The notes under the pieces were generated by a model, which saw only the letters and a list, made by a program, of their open reading frames with translations, was not told the origin of the DNA and did not search any database. DNA of 64,000 nt from Ianthella basta (Eukaryota; Porifera; Demospongiae; Verongiida; Ianthellidae), in NCBI GenBank assembly GCA_964019415.1, contig OZ025877.1:5208742-5272741 (forward strand). The letters run 5' to 3'. This document shows, one piece after another, positions 1 to 10,942 of this stretch; position 1 is the stretch's first letter, and the number at the start of each line of letters is the position of its first letter. The position numbers and the translations under genes were made by a program.

Positions 1-1937
1 TAGTTGCTGAATCTTAGTTTTGCAGGGCTTGCAGCAAGTGAGCTGTAGGAGTACACATGAAGATAGGAGTGCAACTGTCTGTTTGGTATTGCCTCATGTC
101 TATGTGCAATTGTATAATAATTGAAACTGGGGTAGTTTTAGATGGTCTCTGCTGTCTAGAACGAAACTCCACAATTTGAACTGATTTGCTCTGTTTGTGA
201 AGCAGTGCCTTCATCTGTTCATAATAATATTCACATTTGGAAATACGCAATATTGTTGTGCAGTGCCCAGTTATGGATGTGTATTTCTTGTTTGTGGCAG
301 GGCTAGACCTTGAGTAAAAACTAAGCTTGTGAATGCCATCTGCCCTGCATCACTGAATCTTGGATGAGGCTGTCATCTCCAATGTTTATTGTACAAGACG
401 CTAATAACCTGATTCTTCTCTCTCATAATAACAGTAATACTTTGTGCAATGGAACCCACATCATGTTACTATATATATTATCATCACATACAGCTGCGCC
501 CTGGCCTGACAAGGAGAGAGACCTTTCTAAATGAAATGACTGTTTCAGTGGGTTTGTGCAGTATAACTGCTGTGAGTATTGCTAAGCTCTGTCTCAATGA
601 AGCAGGTCACATGCTGCACAGCATGAACTGGTGTGATGTAGACGGTGGTGTTGGTCTGATGCACACATGTAGCATTGTAGCTATTAGTGTGAGCTGTTGG
701 TGCTCTTGCATGTAATGTACATACGCCAGGACCAATTGTAGCTGATTCTGTTAAATTATGAGCAACTGACATTGTTTCGCTGGGCATGCTATTTGGCAGC
801 TTAGCAGGATCATGGCTTTGGTCACAGAGTATATAAATGTGTGAATTGTGTATAAAATACTATACACTTGTGTACATCTTCCATTCCCATGTTTCTTCCT
901 TCTTGTGAATGCAGCTTCAAGACCATGCACACTAGGGCAGATGGACTACTAAGCAAGCCACTCTGCTTCAGAATCTTTAATTTGTACCTGTATACGCTTG
1001 TGCTGATGAGCATGCTAACCTTTCTACCACATACTCTCTCGCAGACACTGCAGGCTTCACAACATACTTTGATATATCCATCAAGTTGGAAACGCAATGG
1101 TTTTGTCAATTGACAGCTCCCACATAGAACACATAAGACTGGGGTTATCAATTGAAAGTGTTGTGTTTCCAACTAGAAATAAATAGATATTACCTTTGAT
1201 TTCAACACATGCAATTCCCTGGCAGTTTCAGCCTCACAGTGGGGAGTCCATTGTGAGCTGCAGCCACTACTTTGTCAAATCCCCTGCACGAGATGACAAG
1301 TGTGCTAGTGGCTAGACTAGCTTCACCCCGGCATGTTCCAGGCGTCCCATACATCAATACGTAGGTGAAGTGATGATGATGTGGTCTAGCACTGCTGTGT
1401 CACATTGACATGAACTATTCTTCTTACTCTCTTCATGCATGCCCATGTGTATACATGCATAATTATTCAAATAATCACAACCATTGCCATTCCTGGGGAG
1501 TGTGGGCGTAGCTATTAAACATCTGATGTACTTAATATCATGCAAATGATCATGAAATTGCAAGAATATGCGTCACCCCACTGCCAGTATGTGATTCATT
1601 AAAGGTATATTGATGAGCAGTGTACATAGAATTACACAGTGTAAATTCCACAGCATAGCAAGCTACCTGCTGAAGAGCTACCGTGGTTGCAATAGACCTG
1701 GAAATGGACACATCCCAGAGGTCCAGAGTGCATACATAGGTGGGCATACCCCATGGAACGACAGTCTAGCAAGCCAGGAAGCTACTTTCACATACACACT
1801 TGCTGTAGCAATACAGTTGTCGCATTAGAGGCAGACAGTACAATACTAACTACACTTACAGACATACCACATTAAGTTAGACACAGGTTTACATCAAACA
1901 ATGCGGAATACAAAGAAAATGAAACACAATAAACAGA
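1..1937. other. Gene-poor left flank
   Basis: No complete gene is recognised here. Several short open frames exist on both strands but none has a convincing family match. The only coding-like signal is a cysteine-rich segment on the minus strand at 1035-1138, listed separately. The stretch next to 1937 should hold the 3' untranslated region of the minus-strand MRPL35 gene. Confidence 0.5.
1035..1138 (-). CDS. Possible cysteine-rich (FYVE-like) exon fragment
   Basis: A 104-bp open stretch is bounded by a plausible acceptor (CCCCAG at 1144-1139) and donor (GTATGTGG from 1034). It encodes a segment with the pattern CVLCGSC, about 18 residues, then VCCEACSVC. The spacing recalls the C-terminal half of a FYVE or similar treble-clef zinc finger, where a G-x-I-x-V-C-x-x-C end is common. 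The first half of such a domain and neighbouring exons were not found. It could be a partial exon of a gene extending left of the window, or chance. Confidence 0.2.
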
Positions 1938-2372
1938 TCATCTGTTGAGCATTTTCTTAATCATCTTCGCCTGTGTCTTGTTGCAGTAGGTTCCCTTCCT
2001 TTTTAGCCTTCTGGCTCGCTTGGACTTGTTCAAGTGCTTGTGGCTCCTACCAGATCTCCAACGCTTGACTTTCCCCGTGCCAGTAATCTTGAACCGCTTC
2101 GCCACGGCCTTGACCGTCTTCATCTTTCCTTTCTTACTAAAACGGACTAGAGTCCTCACAAAAGGCGCCGAGCTTGGATATGGCACACGATTAACAAGCC
2201 TAACTAATGGCGCATACTGTGACAGCCTGTTCACTCGCATAGGTGCCCTTGACAGAGTACCAATGTTCCGTAATATTCCGTACTGCCTTCCTCTGCCCGA
2301 TACAGTGCAAATGGGTCTTGCTATCCGTCTTAGTCCTGTCCATAAGATGTTGCTCCCTGCTGCGGCAGCCAT
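1938..2372 (-). CDS. Mitochondrial large-subunit ribosomal protein bL35m
   Basis: Single-exon gene for a 144-residue protein of the bL35 family, a small basic protein of the mitochondrial 39S/54S large subunit. The C-terminal 60 residues carry the family signature: KTVKAVAKRFK near residue 85, then GKVKRWRSGRSH, a lysine/arginine-rich KSKRARRLKRKG stretch, and a conserved C-terminal KMIKKML. The first 75 or so residues are Arg/Ser-rich and free of acidic residues, as expected for a mitochondrial targeting presequence. I chose the ATG at 2372 (MAAAAGSN). The frame stays open to an ATG at 2465, but that extension would overlap CHMP7 exon 1 in antisense. It is divergent from CHMP7 and probably shares its promoter. 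Confidence 0.93.
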   Translation of the reverse strand: MAAAAGSNILWTGLRRIARPICTVSGRGRQYGILRNIGTLSRAPMRVNRLSQYAPLVRLVNRVPYPSSAPFVRTLVRFSKKGKMKTVKAVAKRFKITGTGKVKRWRSGRSHKHLNKSKRARRLKRKGTYCNKTQAKMIKKMLNR

Positions 2373-2388
2373 TTTGTTGTGCAAAATG
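2373..2388. promoter_or_regulatory. Shared MRPL35/CHMP7 start region (bidirectional promoter)
   Basis: The proposed start codons of MRPL35 (minus, 2372) and CHMP7 (plus, 2389) are separated by 16 bases. Transcripts from both genes must therefore overlap at their 5' ends, or one gene must use a downstream start. No TATA box is obvious. A compact bidirectional promoter is inferred from the geometry alone. Confidence 0.5.
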
Positions 2389-5300
2389 GATGCCAGAGCT
2401 GTTGCCTCGGCTGTTGCTACTGAACATGAATGCCGCGGCTGGACTCGCCCCGAGGAGTGGAGCAATGACGACAGAATGTACTTTCTTATGTCTCCCTACC
2501 CACCAGGAAAGGTGCCTTCCTCTGAAGACGCAAAATTCAAGTTCTGGAGTAGACTTATTCACAGTTCTTCGTGCGAATTGTGTAAGATCACTTTTAGCTT
2601 AAACGATGTATATGAACGCTTTGAGAGAAACTCACTTAGACCCAAGTGCCTTCGAGAAGTGGTCCAACTGATGGAGAGGCAGGGTTCAGTTGTACAGCTT
2701 GAGCGTTATGAGCAGAGAGTCCGTGAGCAATCCGATGGCTTAGTCTCATGGAGTGTTGGGGTGCTTGCCCGACCGCTGTCTTGGGCTTGGCGATACGTGA
2801 CCAATACTGGGCCGAGTGGCGTGCACAGTCACTGGCGTTTCCTTATTGTGGACAGACTGCATGTGAGTGTTGTAGTGTCAGCTACCACTCACCTCGTGAA
2901 GTTAGTGTTGTGTTGTGTGAGTCACTGTGATAGGGACTGGCCACACCTGTACTGACACAGTATGCAGAAAGGTTTACCCTATGCTCACATAGCCTTATCA
3001 TGTGAAAAGTAGTCCTGACCAAAACTGGTCTCCCAGACAACTTTTGGCAACCAAAAGTGGTCCGGTGGCAAAATTTATGATGTTTTATCAGTCTAAACTG
3101 GCCCACTCAGGACCACGTTTGGCAGCCAAAAGTAGTCATAGCCATTTGTCTACATGGTTACTACACAGAACTTCCAAGTACAGGCTTTCTTGTCCGTCTA
3201 AAGTAGTGTTACAATCCACTGCTGGCGATAGTCCTGTCGTAAACGAATACCTCGACAATATTGAATACTTAAAGGCAATAAATTTGCGCACACCGTAGTG
3301 CTATCCTTTGCTGGCTTCTGCTGCTCAGGAAGGAAAGTCTAGCCATTGTGAAGGACGAACTCGCCATCATTCTCTCAGATTGGTCTCTTACCGTGTTCCG
3401 CACAGCAAAGCAAAGTGCTGGGAGAAATCCTGCACTAGACCGCCCGCTTATTCTGCTTCCTAGATAACTTTGATTAACTCCATCTCTTTCTTGAATACTT
3501 TGGAGACGATTCGTTTGCAACCAAGCTGGTAGTGCTGGTATATCACTTCGGACTAGCTTTCACCCGGACCGGTGTCACAGTTTATTTTACCCCCCGTATA
3601 AAGTATCCCCCCGGGTAACCGAAGGTTGGTTAAACGACACAGAAATGCTGATAGAAGCTAGTAAAATGCACCCTGCTGCAGGATGAGACTTACCACTACC
3701 AGAAGAGACTGTTAGGTGATGATATCTGCGAACCCTGCACTTCCTTCGCAGTCCTTGCAGAAGACCACATCGATCTTGTTAACTGATGACCGCGGTGAGG
3801 TTTTAGTCCTTCTATTATGGCTGGGATGCTTGTGTAGTCCTCTGGGTTCTCGAAGAATGTCAAGAGGGCACTACTACAACGAGCAGAAGTGTTTGAGTAG
3901 CAGTACGGCGTGCAGTTTCGCAAACTGGTGGACATCGATGTGCAGGTACAACGACGCTACAGCCGAGGCATGTGAGGAGCATGAAACGGTCTGAATCTTA
4001 GCTACTACTTGTCAAAGCAGGGTTGATGGCTGTCAGAACAACCCCTCGAGGTGAAACACACCAAAAAGAGTTAAGAAATACTCAGAAATTCGAAGTCGGG
4101 GGATGAAGTATCCTAGTTTATTTTACCCGGGGGGATACAAAACTGGGGGGATGGAATAAACCGTGACACCGGTTTTGGCCCTGAACCGATTTTTTTGTGA
4201 CAGCCTCACACATCCAGGCCCATTTTATACATGGTAACTAGGCCTGGCACATAGCCACACATCAAGTTGGGCAGGGTTGCAACCCACAGTGCAGCCCATT
4301 TGAATTACAGATGTACTATAACTTCACAGCACATGCCAGCTCCCGACAACCAATGAGACTGCGCATCAGCAATGTTCACAGGTGGACGTTCTTGTGCTTA
4401 TTGGGCAAGCTGTCATCTCATTGGCTGTTGTGAGCTGGTATGTGATGTCAAGCAGATGTGTACGATACAGTACTAAATTTAAGAGGCACTAATTTTAGTG
4501 AATTTAGCGAGTAGTGCAAAATGGCTAAAAGCTGTACCTGGTAAATTGTTTTGTACAGCTGCAAATTTATGAGCACAAACACTCGAAAATTGCTTATAAT
4601 AATACCTGCCACATCCTGCATTTCTTGATATGCTAAATAATTTAGTTGCCACTAAAATCAGAAACCTGCACAACTCAATGTACATATGGCCATTGGCCCA
4701 GCATATTTTCCTTCATAAATTAGGCATGGATACACAGAGGCTAATACTAGCAATCATGGGTGACACCAAATTGATTTCAGTTGGATTGAACAGATTGGCT
4801 ATCACCTGTATGGGTATACCAGTGACTGCTGCATGGTCCATATCAGTGTGACTGGTCAAAGTGTTCAGAATGCATCAGGTCTGAACCAGGCATTAGATTT
4901 ATCTTTATTATGTATCATCGCAGAACTGTCATTAGTCTGTTTTCCTTCCTAGGAGTTGTGTGGTGCCGTGGCTACTGCACAGCATGCTAAAGTGGTGTAC
5001 AAGAGTACTGACCTCATCACCTCCATTGAGGAGTTTATCCAGCTCTGTAAGGAGTCTAAGGTTGATCCCTGTGATGTTGACATCATAAAGATGGAAATGA
5101 AACAACAAGGGTTGATTGCAGTTGGAGATAATGAACAAGGCCTGAAGGTGTGTTTGGATTGTTTGTGTTGCACATCATAGTGGGTCAAGGGTAGCTAGTA
5201 CCCTAGTCTAGCATGCTAGACCCACATGCTCCAGGCGCAAGTGCCTGGGGAGAAATGAGGGTCTAGAAAACATTGCATGGTCATGAATACTGTTGACATG

Positions 5301-8300
5301 AATCATGTCAGTAGTTTATGACCCTAATTGCAAGGTGTTGCATAAGCTGAGCTGCAACAGCCCTGTGCTAAAGGTGGACTGCTGAAGTGGAAGCAGTGGA
5401 GTTATGCCTTGTGGAAGGGTGGCAGCATTGCCCAAACACATGTGAGAACAGTCCAGCGATGGGGCAGGCACTATGCTGACATCATTGGATTTGCAGGCAA
5501 CTGATGCTACACTTTCTGTAATATTGCGGAGTTGCAGGTCCACCGCAAAAACAGCTCACTTTTGGCCTAGCAGACACTGTCTTTGGTGCTGGTGATATTC
5601 CAGTGGATATCATTGATCGCGGGTGAATGACTTGCCACGTTCACAGCTATTGTGAGGCTCCGTGTTCCCATACATGGCTCCTTAGGTTGCCCCACTATTG
5701 CTGTTACCTGATGCCACACAGTGCGTAGCAATGTGCCTGGGTGCATTTCCAGCTCCTCCAAGGAGCATGCATGTGTTTATATGCTGTAACACTCCAAGTG
5801 CTTGATCTGTGTTGTTCCTGTGTCAGCATGCTTCAAGATAGAGATCCTGGCACTGTATATGGTACCAGTGCATGGTGGTACAGTTACTTGTACTTAGCAG
5901 TTATATGTATCTTTGTGTGACCTATCATTGTATTCCAGGTTGTAAAGTTCTCGACTTCAAAGACCCATAGGATATCAAGTCCTCTGTCTGATGTGGATTA
6001 TGGAATATTAACGTTAGTTAAGTTAGGGTAACTGTTTAGGCTGCTGTGCCAGTGTTTTAATGTCTACATATTCTAACTAATTTCATAGTCAGTTTTAGCA
6101 TGCTGATGCTTTCATTTATTTGAGTGTACTCTCTAACCATTGTAGTCAGCAAACATGCAGTTATGTCACTTTTAACTCACTGTGTTTCTTGCAAGTACTA
6201 GCCAAACTACTCAGAACCTTTATATCTCTTGTCACTTCACCGTGCAGGCTCAAGCACACCGTGAAGCAACTGAGGGAACTAGTAGAGCAGTCTACCACAG
6301 CTGCTGACAAGTATGTCTAAACTATAATGCTATTCTGAGCACATCTTCACTAATTATCTTTATAATAGACATATGACTATGACCTAGTTTATCAAAGAGG
6401 ATCTACCAACCCCAGACCACCAGACTACAATATTACATGCTACAGTATGTAATGTGTTGTACTGCCAACAGCTACGTACCTCACTGCACTACCTGTAGCA
6501 ACACTGCACATATTTGTGCCCTTTAGCCATGAATTTCACTTGAGTTACATTTAGCTACCCAAACCCGCTGTAGTGGTGTATTGGAAGCATTATATTATGT
6601 ATGGTCGTGTTGTTTGTGCAATGTACATACATACATAGGCAGATGCTTATTGATTGCAAGTCTGTACAGTCACTGTCCAGCATTGTTCCACTTCTTTCAT
6701 TTGTATTGCTCAGTTGTTGAATGTTGTTTGAAACGTTATGTGGCTGTGTCACAGTATAGTGCCTCGGCACAGCTGGTCATCCTTTGCTGTATATTGTTGT
6801 GTCTTGTTTGTTACTTCAGATACTATGCCCAAGCTAGATTAGAGGTCAAAGCCAACAGAAGAGCAGAGGTTTGTGTTGTGCTGCGATTGTAACAATATAT
6901 TTGTAATTCCCAGATCTGGCGGTGTACACAAGTAGTGGTAACTGTGTGTATAGTACTGTACCATCTTAATTAGCATTTCCAAGTGTCACTGATTAGTCAG
7001 TGCCAGCTGGTGTGGGAGTTTCAAAGCAGGCTCTGGATGGAGCCCACCCACATCGGTATATAAGGAGGGAATGGATCAGTGGCTGTTGGCGGTGACCAGT
7101 GGCCCGGCTGCTAAAGGGTCGGCTAAAGATCTGGAGGTAGCCAGTCCTGGTCCGGTTCACTGCCATTTTACCTTTCCCCCTTCTTTCCTTACCATGTTTA
7201 GTTCCGAATGCTGTCTTTCAGTACTGTATGTAGTATTCTATCATGTGTGAACTAGACTTACCTGGCACAATAGGCATGCAAGCTCCTGAGAAAGCAGAAA
7301 CTTCAGAAGAAGACAGCAGAGCAACAGCAGCAAAAGTTGGATAATTTGGAGCAAATTCTGAGCAGAATCCAACAGGCTGAAACTGATACAATGGTACATA
7401 TGCCATGACCAATGCCCACAGTTGGTCAGCATGGTTTACTATACAGTTTCTATCAAAGCACTCGCATAACACAAGCTTGCTCTGTGTGTTACTGTATGCC
7501 TTGTGTGTTTCAGGTAATGGAAGCCTATGCTGGTGGTCTGAAGGCGATGAAGGCAGCACTGCAGGCTCAACCATTGAGCAGGGAGGAGCTGGAGGATGTG
7601 ATGGACCAGCTGCATGATGTGAGTGCAGTAATCAGTGGTTGCTATTCTCTAGGACGGCAGCACCCAGCCCCTCAGTTGCAGAGATACTATGCACTACTAA
7701 TGTACACAGCAGGCTGAGTGGTATAGTATCCAATGATTACTGGTCTCTTGTGTTGTGTGTTGCAAATGGGAAATGTCTGGGCTTAGCGTGTGATACTAAC
7801 CTGAACAGGCAGACTGCTGACTGCTGCCACTTATCGACCCGGTACTGTGTTCCTATTCTAATCTAACGTAAGATGAACAAGTCGGTTATAACCATGTTGA
7901 GTCTAATGAAAGTCACGACTCGGAAGAAATGTTGGAAAGAAAGGGAAATCGGCACCAGCCGGCAGCCAAACCCAGGACAACTTATGCCCTAATGTGGGGT
8001 TTCAGCAGCCCAAGCCAACCAACCAGGCCAGATCAACTTGTTGAACCATTCCATCGTTCGGAACTAGCCTATACTAGCCTACACGAACTAGCCTATAAGG
8101 AAAGAAAGGGCAAGTTGTTCTGGCCTGGTTGGTTGGCTTGGGCTGCTGAAACCCGCATTAGGGCGTAAGTTGTCCTGGGTTCGGCTGCCAGCTGGTGCCA
8201 ATTTTCCCTTTCTTTCCAACGTTTCTTTCGAGTCGTGAATTTCATTAGACTCAACACAGTTACAACTGACTCGTTCATCTTACATAAAATCTCCTAAGAC

Positions 8301-10133
8301 TCGGCGTACATACAGATACTGTAAGAAGCTGTGGTGAGAATGTAAGTATTCATACAGTATTATATGTAGTATGTGTGCATGCATCTCACAGTGTGTGTAC
8401 ATTGTCCAGTAGCATAATTAAGTTTGGTTGTTAACCATTGTAGCTGGGGTAATGTGTACTGCACAGATGCTCCCCAAGTTGTTTATTACAAAATGGCTGT
8501 CATTGAAAGTGGCACTCTAGTGAATACACTGGCTGTGGCTGAGTATCCCCATACCTATTGTAAGGTAGTTTGAATATGAACGGAGTACTCACAGTAAGCT
8601 GTGAATTGTCACACACCTGCAAAATACATACATACTTCATTTTCAGAAATTTCCCCTCAAGTTCAAGATAAAAACTCACACCTGTTGCATCCATTTTGTA
8701 GTCATGTCACTGCAAAACTCATATGTACATACAGTACGTACTTGTAAGATCATTGGTATACAGTTTAACTGGCCCATGGTGGTAATGTGTTCCTTTTACC
8801 TCCCCTCCCCCAATTTCTTCTAGGCTGCAGAGGAACAGGATCAGATTGAGAGGATTATCTCAGAAGGTGTAGTCTCAACTTAAGAGTTTGTTTTGTCTTA
8901 GTTCTACATTAATTCTTGAATGCTTTGATTTAATGTCAGTACTTGGGCAAAATAAAGAACAAATGCGACACTTTCCACACTTTAAGCCCAATGCAATGAT
9001 GCAGCGTGGCTGTATGTCTGCACTGTGTAGTATACAGATGATTGGCCTCGAAGACCGCCTATATCTTTATGCATCTGGCTACATATGTAATAAACAAGCA
9101 CACCTTGCAGTGTTCGACTAACGTACAGTCAACTACCAACTGTACTGCTGTGTTTTACATTCTGTATGTTGAATAAGTACCATGCAATGCCCATTCACCT
9201 CCACCTGTGCTTCATTTCCCTGTCCACTGATCTCAGACCTTGCTGCAGACAACAGTGTAGCAGAACTGGAAGAAGAGTTAGCTAGGCTGACACTCACAGA
9301 GCCATCGCCTGTGGGTGAGTTGAACTGTGCCTTGATTTGCACTCTTAAGGGCAGATTGTCCAGTGACAAGAATGTGGTCATATCACTTCATTTACAACTT
9401 GCACACTTGGGCACAGAATGATACTACACCCACTTTGTACCATCCCTCACTAGTGCACTCTATACTGCATTTACCCTGAAATCTTGTTTATGTGCTCACT
9501 ATTAGGATAGGATAGCCATGTATATGTAATACATACAGTAGTTAAATGGTGACCAAGAGGTGTCTGCGTGTTTAGAGCATAAGGCTCGAGGGCATGAAGC
9601 ACCCGAATGCCGAGTGGTCTAAATCGCATAGAGACACCGATTGGTTGCCATTTAAGTGTTATAGATCCAAATCCATACGCTTACCCAATCATTTCGTGCT
9701 CCTGTAGTTTCTTGACAACGTATTTTTAAATGACGTCATCCTACGATGATAGATGCCTCCCTCAGAGTGCCTGCAGATGCTTTTATGGAATTTAGAAGCA
9801 CTCACACTCTGCCTGCAACATACTATTATGGGATTTAGAATCACAAACAAAACAATTGGAATGCTTCTCAGAGATCATTGTTTGAATGCATGTTACCATG
9901 GCAATGGGATCTATGCAGATGCAGCACATGCTGTACTGATCCCTGCAGGTCAAGCCCATCTAGAGACATCCACTGCACAGTCCAAAGGTGACAGTGAATC
10001 TCATCAAGTGGCTGTTCAAGAGGTTTGTAATTCCTTCAGTTTGCTCTGGTGTAGTGATGTACAAAAACATATGTTTCAGCATGTCTATCCATTTCATTGT
10101 GTAGCCAGTGGTACACTTCCCTCAAGTGCCTAG
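2389..10133 (+). CDS. CHMP7, ESCRT-III-like adaptor (ten exons)
   Basis: Exons: 2389-2862, 4953-5147, 5939-6012, 6248-6310, 6820-6868, 7274-7393, 7514-7618, 8824-8866, 9237-9314, 9949-10133. All junctions are GT-AG and phase-consistent; the sum is 1386 nt, 461 residues, close to the roughly 450 residues of animal CHMP7. The N-terminal half (EEWSNDDRM, then SWSVGVLARPLSWAW) matches the ESCRT-II-like winged-helix region, including the membrane-contacting W-G-V-G segment. The C-terminal half is a charged coiled-coil Snf7-like core (LKHTVKQLREL, RKQKLQKKTAEQQQ). It ends in an acidic VAELEEELARLTL segment, which resembles a MIT-interacting motif. In animals CHMP7 recruits ESCRT-III to the nuclear envelope with LEM2. 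The last 40 residues are poorly conserved in the partial duplicate, so the exact C-terminus is less certain. Introns hold several repeats. Confidence 0.9.
3568..4173. mobile_element. TIR element (MITE-like) in CHMP7 intron 1
   Basis: The ends form terminal inverted repeats of about 50 bp with a few mismatches. Both begin ACCGGTGTCAC and continue through a TTTATT stretch and runs of C (ATCCCCCCGGGTA) on the left, mirrored on the right. The 606-bp interior has no recognisable transposase, so it looks non-autonomous. No clear target-site duplication could be defined. The superfamily is unknown. Confidence 0.65.
6961..7219. mobile_element. Insertion flanked by 9-bp direct repeat in CHMP7 intron 5
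   Basis: A 259-bp segment lies between two copies of AGTACTGTA (6952-6960 and 7220-7228). The corresponding intron of the duplicated CHMP7 fragment (31719-31853) lacks it. This is the signature of an insertion with a 9-bp target-site duplication. No TIRs or poly-A tail are convincing, so the family is undetermined; 9-bp duplications are typical of Mutator-like elements among others. Confidence 0.5.
7869..8282. mobile_element. Foldback element in CHMP7 intron 7
   Basis: The 414-bp segment is almost entirely two inverted arms. The left arm starts TAAGATGAAC and passes through a GGAAAGAAAGGGAAA block and a CCAAGCCAACC block. The right arm is the reverse complement with scattered mismatches. The arms meet near 8060, at a short repeat of CTAGCCTA. 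It is absent from the same intron of the duplicate copy. Open frames inside it are consequences of the palindrome. Confidence 0.75.
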
Positions 10134-10942
10134 CCACCAACTGAACCAAACAAGAAGCCATGCTCGGGAACTTGAACCTTTGTGAATGTTGTAAATCAAC
10201 TGTAAACAGCTTAATTGTTGTGACATAATTATAACTCTGCAACTTATTGTGGATTTGAAATGTGTACCTCTATATGCAAGTGAATGAAGAGGCCATGTTT
10301 TAACATCCTATGACTTGTACGAATACATATTCATTGGTGCTGTAGATGACTATTTCACCAGAATCCTCATGCAATCATCCTATGATAAAAAATTGTATAA
10401 TTTGATACCATTGTATCTTTGCATATATATATGTCTAAGCGTAGCTCTGTATAAAATTTAAAACAACTTTTTAAAATGGTTTCCTTAACTGTTTATACAT
10501 ACACACATCAGTGCTAGTGCAGGTCTAACGTATACAATAACTGGTGGTAGTAATATTAGCTATAGGAGGTGGTCAATTCTTCCACAAGAGAAGCTAGTGA
10601 GAGGTCCAGCAGATAATGCAGGTACTGAATTACCAACTCCTGCTGCAGCTGATGTGGCCAGTCCTAGTTCACTGAATAATTCTTAGTAGTATTGAATAAT
10701 ACAATGCCTCACTACATACAAACAATTTATGGATGTTCCTAAGCCATCTGCTCAACATACTGCAGGACACTGTTCTTAACTGTATTGTATACGTAGCTAC
10801 TGATAGTGTGAAAATCATATATTAAGTACATGGTACTATTAATCAGCCATAAATATTGTATTTGAATCCTCAGGCAGTTACAAAACCTAACCAATTGCAA
10901 ACTGTTACATTGGTGTGTCCAGTCTATTCGGGGTCAATCATT
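10134..10942. other. Intergenic, CHMP7 / gene A convergent gap
   Basis: AT-rich stretch between the stop codons of two convergent genes. It must contain both 3' untranslated regions. No gene, TIR element or RNA gene was recognised. Confidence 0.6.

Noticed and set aside
2020-2388. Upstream extension of the CHMP7 frame
   Set aside because: It is antisense to MRPL35 and has no CHMP7 similarity. The ATG at 2389 gives the expected N-terminus.
7929-8278. Two similar small proteins on opposite strands
   Set aside because: They are the two arms of a foldback element.
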